Shown: positions 1-8,455, counted from the stretch's first letter. The stretch: 12,825 nt of DNA from JBLHGN01 sp047616325 (GCA_047616325.1 JBLHGN010000082.1:1-12825); one strand, 5' to 3'. A program made the numbers and translations. The notes: generated from the letters alone by a model not told the origin.

Positions 1-130
1 CCCTGGATAACACGCTTACATCAGCCCAATAACGATCATAAATACGCAGAATTTCGCACACTTACGGCAAACTTTAAGCTCATGTTCAATAGTTTTTCTT
101 AAAAAACCCATGCTAACTTGCTCAAAAGGC

Positions 131-156
131 AAAAAAAAACCGCGCAAAGCGCGGCT
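131..156 (-). terminator. Rho-independent terminator after the TonB-dependent receptor gene
   Basis: Read on the minus strand, a 6-bp G+C stem (CCGCGC/GCGCGG, 140-145 with 149-154) closes a 3-nt loop and is followed directly by nine T residues (131-139). It begins 28 nt past the receptor stop codon. This is a textbook intrinsic terminator for the minus-strand unit. The rest of 1-130 shows no gene or clear signal. Confidence 0.92.
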
Positions 157-181
157 TATCCTTCTATTTTAATGAGAAATA

Positions 182-2992
182 TTAAAAGGTATAGTCGACG
201 CTTAGGCTATAAGTAAGCCCTTTTCCTTCCTCCAAATCAGTAAAACTTTCACCTTCGCGACGCCAGGAATTCGTTTCATCGCTCAAGTTTTTGGTTTTAA
301 GTTTTACTGTAAATTGCTCAGTAGGATAGTAAGAGTAAGTTAAGTCCAAGGAGCTGGAAGCTTGCTCGTAGACATCCGCTTGGCCTGCCCGGCCTGCAAA
401 AGAAAGACGCTCGCCAAACCAGTTATAGGATAGTGTTGCAGCGTGTTTTCCGTCGTCTGAATCGTAGCCAAAGATTAAATTCAAAGTATCTCCAGCGTTA
501 ACTAAAGGCCGTTCAGCATTAGTTGGCGAAATACCACGCTCGCCAACTACCGTGTTTGTATTCAAGATAGTCACGTTTCCCTGAATAAAGAAGGGCTCAA
601 GGATATCGGATACATTTCCCAAGCTCTTTAGGAATTCAAATTCAAACCCTGTAATTTCTGCGCTTTCGGTATTGAATACCTTAATTGCCCGGCCATCATC
701 CGAGCGGGCACTTTCCTCAACATCTATGGGGTCGGTGATATCTTTGTAGAAAAATGACAAGGTCATATTGTCACCGCTAGTGAAATACCATTCGGCGCGC
801 ACATCATAGTTTTTAAATTGTGCGGGGATTAGATCCGGATCACCAAAAACGAGAAAATCATTGATGGGGTCTATGTAGCTACTTCCTGTAATTTCTCTTA
901 GATCGGGTCGAACAGTGGTTTCGCTATAACCAAAACGCAACTGAAAGTCTTCCGCTAGAAAATCTTCCGCCATGTAAGTAACAGCCAAAGAACCAAAAAT
1001 ATCACTATCAACAAACGTAGCCTCATTGAAATAATCGGCAATGACATTAGACGGCTGTCCGCCTTGATTAACTGTTTCATCAAATGCTCGCGCTTCAGTG
1101 CCATTGGGAACAAGTTGACTGCCCTCAAAATCAAGAACCTCCCAAGACAAGCCCACTTGTTGGTAATCCTCCCACCTTAACCCTGCTGCGATACGAATGG
1201 TTTCATTCCAATTTATATCGAATTTACCAAAAGCAGCATTTACTTTGTTAGCGGCGATATAGCTGTCTGAATTTTCAGAAGTTACGCTTACTTGAAACCC
1301 AAGACCTTCGTCAGCCACGTTGGCATCGCTAAACACTTCCCCCGGAAGACCAATATTTGGCGGAGCGCTTAAATCACTAGAACCTAAACCAAATTGAAGT
1401 TGTTTATATGTACGCGATTTTTGCCAAGCCTCAGCACCACCGCTTAGCTCTAAGGTAAATCTATCAGTTTCAATGGGGAAGGCTACATCCCAACCGTAGC
1501 TGTCCACATAGTCTTCAAGCTCAGTAAATCTATAATCTGCGGCAGAACTTCCTTTTGAAACGGTAGAGATAGTTGTCTCAAGTGAGAATGGGGAAATAAA
1601 ACCAGCACTGCCACCAACTTTGACTTCATTGGGGATATTCGTAGTTGATTCACTATCGGAGTAGAACCAGTTAAATTTGAGGCCGTCGAGCGCCTGAAAA
1701 AAGTTCAAACCCAAGGTATCACGAGTGGAAGAGCCAAACTCATGTTCTCCGCGAATTTGATTTACCAGCAGTTCGCGCTGTTCATAGCGCAGTGAATATA
1801 GACGTGATGAGGTTCCACTAGTGATCGGTGAATCACTATCAAATTTATCTCGAATGGAAGCCTTGTCGTCAGTATTACGGATAAATATCGAAGTAGTACT
1901 TATCTCATTCTCGTCATTTAGTCGCAGTCCTAAACTGAAATTCCCTAAAAGCGATACGTTGTACGTACTTTCTTTTTCAAAAGCCAAATCTTGAAACGGC
2001 GAGCTCTCACCCTCGATCCTATCCCCGCTTAAAACAAAGGTTTTCTCAGTATTCCGCCAGCTAGAATCATAAGATAAACCTGCTAGAAAACCTATTTCCA
2101 TATCATTTTTGACTACGAAAGTATTCCCCAGTGCCAATTTCAACGAGCGGTCTGGGCTGCCAGACTCTTCCTCGATGTTCACCCCACGATTTAATTCCAA
2201 AGCTAATCCACGATTGACAGCCTCCGCCTCCGAACCAGGGATACCCTCAAACCCTGCAATATTTTCGAAATCGCCACGGTAACGGTTTAATGCATTGGAC
2301 AAGGCAGGTGAAAGAGCCCGAGTACCGTCATCCTCGCCTAGATCGTCATCCCCTCCTCCAGAGTAAGTGTAAAAGTCGCCAGATTCAGAATTTCCGCCAA
2401 GCCCAAGCCCAACAGAAAATAGAAAATCGTCTGGAAGTCCTTTAGTACGAATATCGATAGCGCCTCCGCCGAAAGAGGCGGGCATATCTGCAGATGCCAT
2501 TTTTTGAACGGAAATTGTTTGAACGATTGACGTGGGGAATAGATCCAAAGGCACAACATTTCGGGTAAGGTCTGGCGATGGAATTACCGCTCCGTTTAGA
2601 GAAGTGCTGGAGTAGCGCTCGCCTAACCCTCTCACCATTACAAACTTATCATCCACTAGCGTAATGCCTGTAACGCGACGCAGCGCTGAGGCAACATCTG
2701 AGTCCCCCACTCGCGCAATTAATTCGGCGCTAATCAGATCAACAGCAACTTCTTGCTCCATTCGCTCCAATACGATGTCGCCTGCAGCACTTTGAATTCG
2801 ACCCAAGATGAGCATATCCTCCATGGGATTGCGAAGCACGATCCTTGGTTTTACTTCTTGTTGTTGTTGCTCGGACGTTGCAGCGTCTACTTGATCGCTA
2901 GTTTGCGCATACACCGCACTGCTTATAAACAGGCTCAATGCGCTAATGGGAAACACGGCTAGTGCCGCGCCTTTGTTCACATATTTTTTCAT
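182..2992 (-). CDS. TonB-dependent outer-membrane receptor
   Basis: A 936-residue outer-membrane active-transport receptor, expected to import a bound ligand using TonB/ExbB/ExbD energy. Residues 1-29 form a Sec signal peptide with a likely cut after SAVYA. A possible TonB box lies near residues 57-66 (EDMLILGR). The plug domain follows (about 75-190), with LRRVTGITLVDDKFVMVRG, LGERYSSTSLNG and the ADMPASFGGGAIDIRTKG segment. The remainder is barrel-like, with alternating aromatic strands, and ends in a terminal aromatic strand (SLSVDYTF), as expected for Bam-dependent insertion. The length is normal for the family. The start is chosen because the signal peptide begins there; the Shine-Dalgarno is weak (AGGT about 12 nt upstream). 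It lies 122 nt downstream of the lipoprotein gene on the same strand and is probably co-expressed with it. The substrate cannot be told from sequence. Confidence 0.95.
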   Translation of the reverse strand: MKKYVNKGAALAVFPISALSLFISSAVYAQTSDQVDAATSEQQQQEVKPRIVLRNPMEDMLILGRIQSAAGDIVLERMEQEVAVDLISAELIARVGDSDVASALRRVTGITLVDDKFVMVRGLGERYSSTSLNGAVIPSPDLTRNVVPLDLFPTSIVQTISVQKMASADMPASFGGGAIDIRTKGLPDDFLFSVGLGLGGNSESGDFYTYSGGGDDDLGEDDGTRALSPALSNALNRYRGDFENIAGFEGIPGSEAEAVNRGLALELNRGVNIEEESGSPDRSLKLALGNTFVVKNDMEIGFLAGLSYDSSWRNTEKTFVLSGDRIEGESSPFQDLAFEKESTYNVSLLGNFSLGLRLNDENEISTTSIFIRNTDDKASIRDKFDSDSPITSGTSSRLYSLRYEQRELLVNQIRGEHEFGSSTRDTLGLNFFQALDGLKFNWFYSDSESTTNIPNEVKVGGSAGFISPFSLETTISTVSKGSSAADYRFTELEDYVDSYGWDVAFPIETDRFTLELSGGAEAWQKSRTYKQLQFGLGSSDLSAPPNIGLPGEVFSDANVADEGLGFQVSVTSENSDSYIAANKVNAAFGKFDINWNETIRIAAGLRWEDYQQVGLSWEVLDFEGSQLVPNGTEARAFDETVNQGGQPSNVIADYFNEATFVDSDIFGSLAVTYMAEDFLAEDFQLRFGYSETTVRPDLREITGSSYIDPINDFLVFGDPDLIPAQFKNYDVRAEWYFTSGDNMTLSFFYKDITDPIDVEESARSDDGRAIKVFNTESAEITGFEFEFLKSLGNVSDILEPFFIQGNVTILNTNTVVGERGISPTNAERPLVNAGDTLNLIFGYDSDDGKHAATLSYNWFGERLSFAGRAGQADVYEQASSSLDLTYSYYPTEQFTVKLKTKNLSDETNSWRREGESFTDLEEGKGLTYSLSVDYTF

Positions 2993-3038
2993 CTGAGCTG
3001 ACCTATGCTGTCAAAATGAATCGGTTGGCCGCTAACAG

Positions 3039-3062
3039 AAAGGGCGCCGTAAGGCGCCCTTT
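3039..3062 (-). terminator. Strong hairpin between lipoprotein and receptor genes (terminator or attenuator)
   Basis: A perfect 10-bp stem (AAAGGGCGCC paired with GGCGCCCTTT) closes a 4-nt loop. It starts 53 nt after the lipoprotein stop codon and ends 46 nt before the receptor start. Read on the minus strand the 3' arm ends in only three T residues before CTGTT, so termination may be partial. It could reduce read-through into the receptor gene or protect the 3' end of a lipoprotein mRNA. Confidence 0.75.
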
Positions 3063-3114
3063 GATTACGGCATTGTTCTTTACGCTTATAAATGCAGCTA
3101 ATAAGTGCCTAACC

Positions 3115-4863
3115 TTATTCGAACCAGAGGGCTTGACCGCGGTTCGACGCATCCAAACCGTAGACCCAGCCTGCCGTCCAATCGTCATCCGCTGTCACTG
3201 CCCCAATAAAACCACGACCTTCAGTAGGAGTAATTGTTGCATTCGCAGCTACGCCGTTAACGATAGTGCTTGCGATAGGAAGTGAATAAAATCCGTCGAG
3301 AATCACTAATTCTGGAACAGTCTCGGCAGTGGGATCTTCGCCTAGTTCCAATGTCTGCTGTGATAGGTTTCCGCCATTCGCGTTCAACCAATCCAAAGTT
3401 GATTCACCGCCAGCCAATGAACTGTCGACCAAATCTTGGCAAGCAAAGATGGATGAGGTAATCGTGAGATCACCATCTATCGCCGCCTGCTGCCCTTCGT
3501 CATCAATACGCAAACAATAGTTATAGTCGTCGTCACCCGTAAGAACGTCGCCCATAAACGCAGTAGTTACAATCACGTTTTCAATAGTTGGGAAGTGCCC
3601 CTCGCGAATACGGAACCCTTGGCCAGGGTCATGCGTGGCGGTACCTAGAAGCGGATCTTGGGCTGCCGCTGTCATGGCGGCTGCCACGGAAGTGGGCGAA
3701 ACGATACAGGTTACATTGCGAATTGTTGCCGCCGAATTTAATCCGCGCGCGATAAAATCTGCTTTGGTTTCATCAGTTTGACTGGAATAACTACCGATAC
3801 CGTCAGATTCCATACAGCGGTTGCCGTCGGTTGCGGACTGAATCACAAGCGCGTAATCAAAAGTTCCAATATAGCCTTCATCGATATCGATGGAATCGTC
3901 GCGCACATACACCGCAACATAATGGTCCACATTCACGGCACCACCGAACATTTCAAATCCGTCGTCATAGGTAGAATAAGCTTGCACGTAACTCACAGTA
4001 GTGCCGGAGCCCACCGCACCAAAAGAAATACCATTTAATTCATTTCCTTCAGCAACTTCAGCGCCAGTGTGCTTAACGATAAAGTAATTTAACGTTCCTG
4101 AGCTATCGGCATCATTATCGCCACCGTAAAAAGTTTGCGCATCACCCGATTTTCCTTCTGCAGCAACGTGACATTCATCTGCAAGCGCAATATCGACGCC
4201 GCGAGTTCCTGTATAGGTACACTTGTTAGTCACACCAAATCCGTTGATGATCATTCCACCCCACTCCTGCACTGCTTCTGGTGTAACGGTGCCATCAACG
4301 GCATCACTTACTGAAGTGATAGTGATCGGGGCATCGACGGCCCCTTCTGCAAAAATTTGTGAGCCACGGTTAATTACCATGTAATCTTCTGAAGTGCGAA
4401 ACGCCAAAGTTGCACCAGCATCTATGCGAAGAATTGTGCCATCACCCCCTTGTACGATACTCGCTGCAGCCATATCGGCGTCACTGTTATAACTCTCTCC
4501 CACAACCAAACTGTCAAGAAAAATGTGTACGCCATCATTTGGCAAATCCCGAAAAGCCACCTGGGTGCTTGTCACAATAGGGTTGGTTAGTGCAGCAAAA
4601 TCCGTTCCATAAATGCAGTTTGCACCGTCTGCAACACCCGACAAAGTTAAGCCAGATTTCACATAAGTTGCACATAACAAGCTAGTGGTATCACCTCCGC
4701 CGCTTGCAGTGATAACCGTAGCGCCATCGCCGATTGATTCATCAGTAGTAGTCGTGCTGGTGGTTGTCGAAAAATTTTGGGCATCAATATTGATGCCTCC
4801 ACCGCCGCAGGCAACTAAGGCTGCAGAAACTGCTGTGAGGCTTAAAAGGGTCTTAATTTTCAT
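3115..4863 (-). CDS. Beta-helix outer-membrane lipoprotein paired with a TonB-dependent receptor
   Basis: A 582-residue predicted lipoprotein. It begins MKIKTLLSLTAVSAALVAC, with a lipobox (LVAC) at Cys19 and Gly, not Asp, at +2, which favours outer-membrane sorting. A Thr/Ser-rich linker (FSTTTSTTTT) follows. The body is rich in Gly, Asp, Ser and Val, with short repeating turns (EWGGMIINGFG, GNELNGISFGAVGSGTTVSY, YDDGFEMFGGAVNVDHYVAV) typical of a right-handed parallel beta-helix. I recognise the family only as proteins that sit beside TonB-dependent receptors and know no proven function; surface ligand binding or presentation is an inference. A start 32 codons upstream (4959) is open, but 4863 is preferred because it gives a proper lipoprotein signal and has an AGGAG sequence 11 nt upstream. 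Confidence 0.85.
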   Translation of the reverse strand: MKIKTLLSLTAVSAALVACGGGGINIDAQNFSTTTSTTTTDESIGDGATVITASGGGDTTSLLCATYVKSGLTLSGVADGANCIYGTDFAALTNPIVTSTQVAFRDLPNDGVHIFLDSLVVGESYNSDADMAAASIVQGGDGTILRIDAGATLAFRTSEDYMVINRGSQIFAEGAVDAPITITSVSDAVDGTVTPEAVQEWGGMIINGFGVTNKCTYTGTRGVDIALADECHVAAEGKSGDAQTFYGGDNDADSSGTLNYFIVKHTGAEVAEGNELNGISFGAVGSGTTVSYVQAYSTYDDGFEMFGGAVNVDHYVAVYVRDDSIDIDEGYIGTFDYALVIQSATDGNRCMESDGIGSYSSQTDETKADFIARGLNSAATIRNVTCIVSPTSVAAAMTAAAQDPLLGTATHDPGQGFRIREGHFPTIENVIVTTAFMGDVLTGDDDYNYCLRIDDEGQQAAIDGDLTITSSIFACQDLVDSSLAGGESTLDWLNANGGNLSQQTLELGEDPTAETVPELVILDGFYSLPIASTIVNGVAANATITPTEGRGFIGAVTADDDWTAGWVYGLDASNRGQALWFE

Positions 4864-5230
4864 GAGAATCGATTCTCCTAAGGTAGGGTCGTTGTATTTA
4901 ATGGTAAAAATAGTTAATGGTGAAGATTGGGGCTTTGTATGCCTAGTAGTGCAACACATTGCAGTCCATTCACACGTGAATATGCTAATCGTTGACTCTG
5001 GGTCTCTATCGGGACAATGTCATCGCATTCGTTTTTACGGCGTCAATTGGCCTGGCTGGCTTTTGTGGGACTAGTGTCTAAAAGTTTTGTTAAATTTAGA
5101 CGACAGTAATGTGAAGGTTTTATTACGATATTTCGATAAGGGTATTTGACGCACTAAGATGTAAAAAAATTCGGGCGTACTTGGAAACAAACTGGAGAGG
5201 AAGTTACTTTAGTGATTTAAAAAATTTAGG
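4864..5230. promoter_or_regulatory. Long untranslated leader/promoter region of the lipoprotein gene with inverted repeats
   Basis: No credible gene is seen. Three inverted repeats are visible: TGCAA-N4-TTGCA (4950-4963), ATTCAC-N2-GTGAAT (4968-4981), and GTCTAAA-N12-TTTAGAC (5076-5101). The first two are centred 18 bp apart, which is suggestive of operators for a dimeric repressor or activator. I could not identify a convincing -35/-10 pair. Assigning the region to control of the lipoprotein/receptor unit is an inference from position. Confidence 0.4.
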
Positions 5231-5266
5231 TGCAAAAATAAGATCGCAGCGTAACAAAGACGCTGC
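5231..5266 (-). terminator. Probable terminator after the DUF3108 gene
   Basis: A 7-bp stem (GCAGCGT 5246-5252 with ACGCTGC 5260-5266) closes a 7-nt loop. On the minus strand it is followed by a T-rich tract (GATCTTATTTTT). It lies 75 nt beyond the DUF3108 stop codon; the stretch between is AT-rich and shows no gene. Confidence 0.6.
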
Positions 5267-5341
5267 TTTCAGCTATAAATTAAACGAAAATATCTTTATT
5301 CCGTTTTTAATTTAATTCGACATTAATCTAAAGTTAAAAGA

Positions 5342-6085
5342 CTACTCGATCAAAGCAAAAGGCGTTTTATCAAACGGCGGATAAAAGGTATACGACTCCA
5401 TTACCATGGCGTGACTATCTCCTCCGTCCTCTTGTAATAGGGAAGCCAGCGTAAAGTGCCCACCAACATCAAACCAAAGTTTGGTTTGACGGTCGTCGCC
5501 TTCATTAGTTCTTTTTACAAGAATGGCATTGTCTGTCCATACTTTTTCCTGCCCGGAATATTTTTCATCGCTGCGAGAAAATTCGAAATTCTTAACTTTA
5601 TTTCGATTAACAAAATGATAATTCAATTGTTGCTCGCCTTTAACGAGATCCAACTGCAGCTTTAGTTGATAACTCATCGGGCCTAATATTCCCTCTTGCA
5701 GTGGTAATTTTTTAGTATCTTTTTTGTCTTTGGTGTGGGCCACCATGTTTGACCAGTCGTAATCTATGGAGCGGTAGTGCTTTATGCTAAACACCGATTG
5801 TTTGTAGCGATAATTCTGTGGCACGATGCCTGCCGCTTCGCTCCACAAAAATTCTTCGCTCTCTTCTATATAGCCCAATATGCTCGTCGCATTTGCCTTC
5901 AACAAAAAACGACCACCACCCAGCTCGTAGAGAGTGCGTGTCATTTTAATCGTAAAGCCTTTAAATTCACCTTGGTAATTGGCTTCGTGCAATATGCGAT
6001 TGTCTGCCATAGCGGCGAAAGGAAAAAGTAGGAAGAGCCAAACTATTGCAAGATTAATTTTTGCTGTTGTAATTTTAATTTCCAT
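5342..6085 (-). CDS. Periplasmic DUF3108 family protein
   Basis: A 247-residue secreted protein of unknown function. A signal peptide covers residues 1-26 (IVWLFLLFPFAAMA, cut before DNR). The mature part matches what I know of DUF3108: an opening YQGEFKGFTIKMTRTL strand set, a GGGRFLLKANATSILGYIEE segment, QNYRYKQSV, and a closing MVMESYTFYPPFDKTPF strand, consistent with a beta-rich periplasmic domain. The ATG at 6085 is directly preceded by an in-frame TAG, so translation cannot begin further upstream, yet no Shine-Dalgarno sequence is visible (CTCTCCCCTAG). It sits 43 nt after the broken DUF3775 gene and may share its transcript. In many gammaproteobacteria DUF3108 genes neighbour purine genes; that context is absent here. 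Confidence 0.82.
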   Translation of the reverse strand: MEIKITTAKINLAIVWLFLLFPFAAMADNRILHEANYQGEFKGFTIKMTRTLYELGGGRFLLKANATSILGYIEESEEFLWSEAAGIVPQNYRYKQSVFSIKHYRSIDYDWSNMVAHTKDKKDTKKLPLQEGILGPMSYQLKLQLDLVKGEQQLNYHFVNRNKVKNFEFSRSDEKYSGQEKVWTDNAILVKRTNEGDDRQTKLWFDVGGHFTLASLLQEDGGDSHAMVMESYTFYPPFDKTPFALIE

Positions 6086-6128
6086 CTAGGGGAGAGTCTC
6101 GGTAGTAGTGGGCCGTATTGCCCGGCGT

Positions 6129-6510
6129 TTATTCGCAATCGTAGTCAAGCGCGTGTAAGCCTTCGGAGAGGTACTCTGCCAGTAGTGGCAGAGAAAGAAG
6201 GTAGTCCGCCGTATTGGCCGACCAATTTTCTGCTGCCAACGCAAGAGCGTCGGACCATTCTGACGCGTCAAAATCACCGCGCCCCAACCACAACAATGCA
6301 AGTACATTTTTGCTGCTGGTCAGGCTCCAGGTCATTCACTGTGCTTATAAACTCACTCAATATGGGGCTAGTGTCGCTTTGCGCAAGGTTTAACTCTTCA
6401 GCATCGCTCATCGCGTCCAGGGGCTCTTTGCCCCCAGAGTCTTCCTGGGCCTGCATATCTCGAACGTTCCGAATAAGAAAACACACAATTTCTGGATTTA
6501 CATCTAACAT
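6129..6510 (-). pseudogene. DUF3775 family protein, broken by a one-base frameshift
   Basis: Two minus-strand reading frames together encode a complete DUF3775 protein of about 126 residues. The N-terminal part (from 6510) reads MLDVNPEIVCFLIRNVRDMQ, then an acidic linker and PILSEFISTVNDLEPDQQ. The C-terminal part carries the family hallmarks LALLWLGRGDF, NTADYLLSLPLLAEYL and LHALDYDCE. The frames join at a run of five A residues (6307-6311); removing one A gives DQQQNVLALLWLGRGDF, which matches the family spacing exactly. Without correction the first frame stops at 6274. The start has an ideal AGGAG 7 nt upstream, so the 5' signals are intact. The family's function is unknown. The break may be a sequencing error, recent inactivation or, less likely, recoding; no canonical slippery heptamer is visible. 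Confidence 0.8.
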
Positions 6511-6784
6511 ATGCCCTCTCCTTTTTTGCGACAGCACAAAAATGGCTGCTCTCGAAAAAGCTGACTATACATCGGAGACCACTGGGCGGCAGATAAATTT
6601 CGCGCCAGCAATGCGCACACATGACGAAAGTCGAACAGCATAAGTAAGGCCTAGATTATCCGCCTTTATTCACACGGTCCAATTTTACTTGTAAACACCT
6701 GAATAGAGAATGAATATGCCTCACTCAAGGCAAATCACAGGATATGCGGCGAGAAGCAAACGACCTGAATTATGGTCCAGGTTA

Positions 6785-7663
6785 TTAACTGCCGATGGCG
6801 ATGGCCTTTGATAGAGCCTCAAACTGCTCTGGGGAGTTGCCGGCGAATCGAACTGTAATTTTGAGGGTGCCAGCGTCTTGGCGCGGGTCCACGGACTGAA
6901 GGCTGTGAACATACACGTTGAGTATGCCCAGAGGTTGACCTTTGGCGCTCACCATCTCTGCAGTGGCGGTATCAAAAATGGTAGGCATTATCTCCGGCCG
7001 GGGCATCAGGCCATTCATCGCGGTTAGTGATAACTCACTAATCTCGCAAATACATGTACATTGGCTAAAACGAAGCTGTGCTCGCCCGCCAAAGCTATTC
7101 GATTTTGGTTTGCTTGCCGGTTTAGCTTTGGCTGGAGAACCAAAACCACCTGCACTTTTAATCTCTCTGGGTTTTTGAACAGCCGCTTTTTGAGGTGCGC
7201 CTCCCCCACTGGTGAGCACATCGATAGAGCCAAAGCCCGAGCCTCCTGTCGCGGCTTTTTGTTTAGCTTTATAGCCAATGCGTGCAAGCTGTTTAACCAC
7301 CTTTTTCTGCACATCGTCGGGCGAAAACGGTTTCGGCAAAAAGTCACTTGCGCCAGATTCAATAGCGCGCACTACCATGTTTCTGTCCCCCTGGCTCGAC
7401 ACCACGATAAAGGGCGTTTTTTCGTATTTTTCCTCACTGCGCACCCAGCGCAGCAATTCGGCACCGGACAATTCTGGCAAATCCCAGTCAGACAGAATAA
7501 GATCGATTTTATTCGCCTTTAATGCAGCGATGGCGCGATTGCCATTAATCGCGTCATACACTTCAACCTTGTCGAGAAAGCGCCTTAAAGAGCGTTTTAG
7601 CGTGTCGCGCACAAAGGCGGCTTCGTCTACTACCAAGATTCGTATTAGCATTGGATTGCCCAT
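6785..7663 (-). CDS. Response regulator: CheY-like receiver plus C-terminal PilZ-like domain
   Basis: A 292-residue two-component output protein. The receiver domain (about 6-128) has the acidic pair Asp13-Glu14, the phospho-acceptor Asp59 in LILSDWDLP, Ser89/Ser90, and Lys111 in FLPKPF. A Gly/Ala/Lys/Ser-rich flexible linker (about 135-192, with SGFGS and GGFGSPAKAKPASKPK) leads to a C-terminal domain (about 193-292). That domain resembles the PilZ-like modules often attached to receivers in Pseudomonas-type bacteria, but the RxxxR and DxSxxG motifs needed for cyclic-di-GMP binding are not seen, so c-di-GMP binding is doubtful. A tight CTCIC cluster (Cys202, 204, 206) is unusual. It lies 15 nt downstream of yaaA on the same strand, so co-transcription is likely; no partner kinase is present. 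A second ATG 4 codons in is possible, but the first has AGGG about 13 nt upstream. A 5-bp hairpin at 6718-6733 might terminate it. Confidence 0.88.
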   Translation of the reverse strand: MGNPMLIRILVVDEAAFVRDTLKRSLRRFLDKVEVYDAINGNRAIAALKANKIDLILSDWDLPELSGAELLRWVRSEEKYEKTPFIVVSSQGDRNMVVRAIESGASDFLPKPFSPDDVQKKVVKQLARIGYKAKQKAATGGSGFGSIDVLTSGGGAPQKAAVQKPREIKSAGGFGSPAKAKPASKPKSNSFGGRAQLRFSQCTCICEISELSLTAMNGLMPRPEIMPTIFDTATAEMVSAKGQPLGILNVYVHSLQSVDPRQDAGTLKITVRFAGNSPEQFEALSKAIAIGS

Positions 7664-7678
7664 AGTTATCGCATCGCC

Positions 7679-8455
7679 CTAATCTTGCTTGCGAGTAAAT
7701 ACCCACTCACTGGCATTGGACAGCGCTTCATTAAAACCATAACCCTGCCAATCAAAATCTTTCATTTGCTCGGCATCGGTCATTCTGTTCTTAATAATAT
7801 AGGCGCTCATTAGCCCTCTTGCCTTTTTTGCAAAGAAACTGATGATTTTATAGTCACCATTTTTCCAATCTTTGAATACGGGAGTAATGATGGGAGCGCT
7901 TAGCTGCTGTTTTTTAATGGATTTGAAATACTCGCCCGAGGCCAAGTTCACCAAAACAGGTTCATCGAGGGGTTTTAGGGTTTTATTGAGCTGAGCGGTT
8001 ATTGTGTCGCCCCAGAACTGATAGAGATTCGCACCGTGGGCATGGCTTAGTTTGGTGCCCATTTCGAGGCGGTAGGGCTGAATCAGGTCGAGCGGTTTTA
8101 ACACGCCATATAACCCAGAGAGTATGCGCAGGTGGCGCTGGGCAAAGTCGAAGTCTTGCGAGTCAAAGGCGTAGGCGTTCAAACCCAAATACACATCGCC
8201 TTTAAATGCTAATAGCGCCTGGCGCGCATTTTGGGGTGTAAATGGCAGAGACCAACGCTGAAAGCGATCGTAGTTGAGTGTACCCAGCTTATCGCTAATA
8301 CCCATCAGCGACGAAACGGCCTGTGGCGGCAGTTTTTTTAGCTGCTCAATGAGCATTTGTGACTGCTCCAGAAGCGCTGCTTTTGTGTGTGTTTTTATGG
8401 GAACGGGGGTGTCAAAGTCGAGATTTTTTGCGGGGGAAATAACGATCAATATCAT
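7679..8455 (-). CDS. yaaA: Peroxide stress protein YaaA (UPF0246/DUF328)
   Basis: A 258-residue cytoplasmic protein of the YaaA family, full length against the usual size of about 257. Family signatures in order: the N-terminal ISPAKNLDF, the LNYDRFQRW and KGDVYLGLNA segments, LSGLYGVLKPLDLIQPYR, VNLASGEYF, and the C-terminal FFAKKARGLMSAYIIKNR. In E. coli YaaA belongs to the OxyR regulon and lowers free iron, limiting oxidative damage during hydrogen peroxide stress; the same role here is inferred from family. The start has only a weak ribosome binding site, but the N-terminal MILIVISPAK matches family starts. It is the first gene of a probable two-gene unit with the response regulator. No OxyR site was identified. 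Confidence 0.95.
   Translation of the reverse strand: MILIVISPAKNLDFDTPVPIKTHTKAALLEQSQMLIEQLKKLPPQAVSSLMGISDKLGTLNYDRFQRWSLPFTPQNARQALLAFKGDVYLGLNAYAFDSQDFDFAQRHLRILSGLYGVLKPLDLIQPYRLEMGTKLSHAHGANLYQFWGDTITAQLNKTLKPLDEPVLVNLASGEYFKSIKKQQLSAPIITPVFKDWKNGDYKIISFFAKKARGLMSAYIIKNRMTDAEQMKDFDWQGYGFNEALSNASEWVFTRKQD

Noticed and set aside
4863..4959. Upstream start (4959) for the lipoprotein gene
   Set aside because: The 32 extra residues would bury the lipoprotein signal sequence; the ATG at 4863 gives a proper lipobox and has an upstream AGGAG.
5076..5120. A Pho-box-like sequence (CTGTCGT) in the lipoprotein leader
   Set aside because: Only one half-site resembles the consensus; the second repeat is absent.
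6307..6311. Programmed frameshifting in DUF3775
   Set aside because: There is no canonical slippery heptamer or obvious downstream stimulatory structure, and the family is normally encoded in one frame.
6185..6643. A 152-codon plus-strand open frame opposite DUF3775
   Set aside because: It is antisense to conserved DUF3775 motifs and has no recognisable domain.
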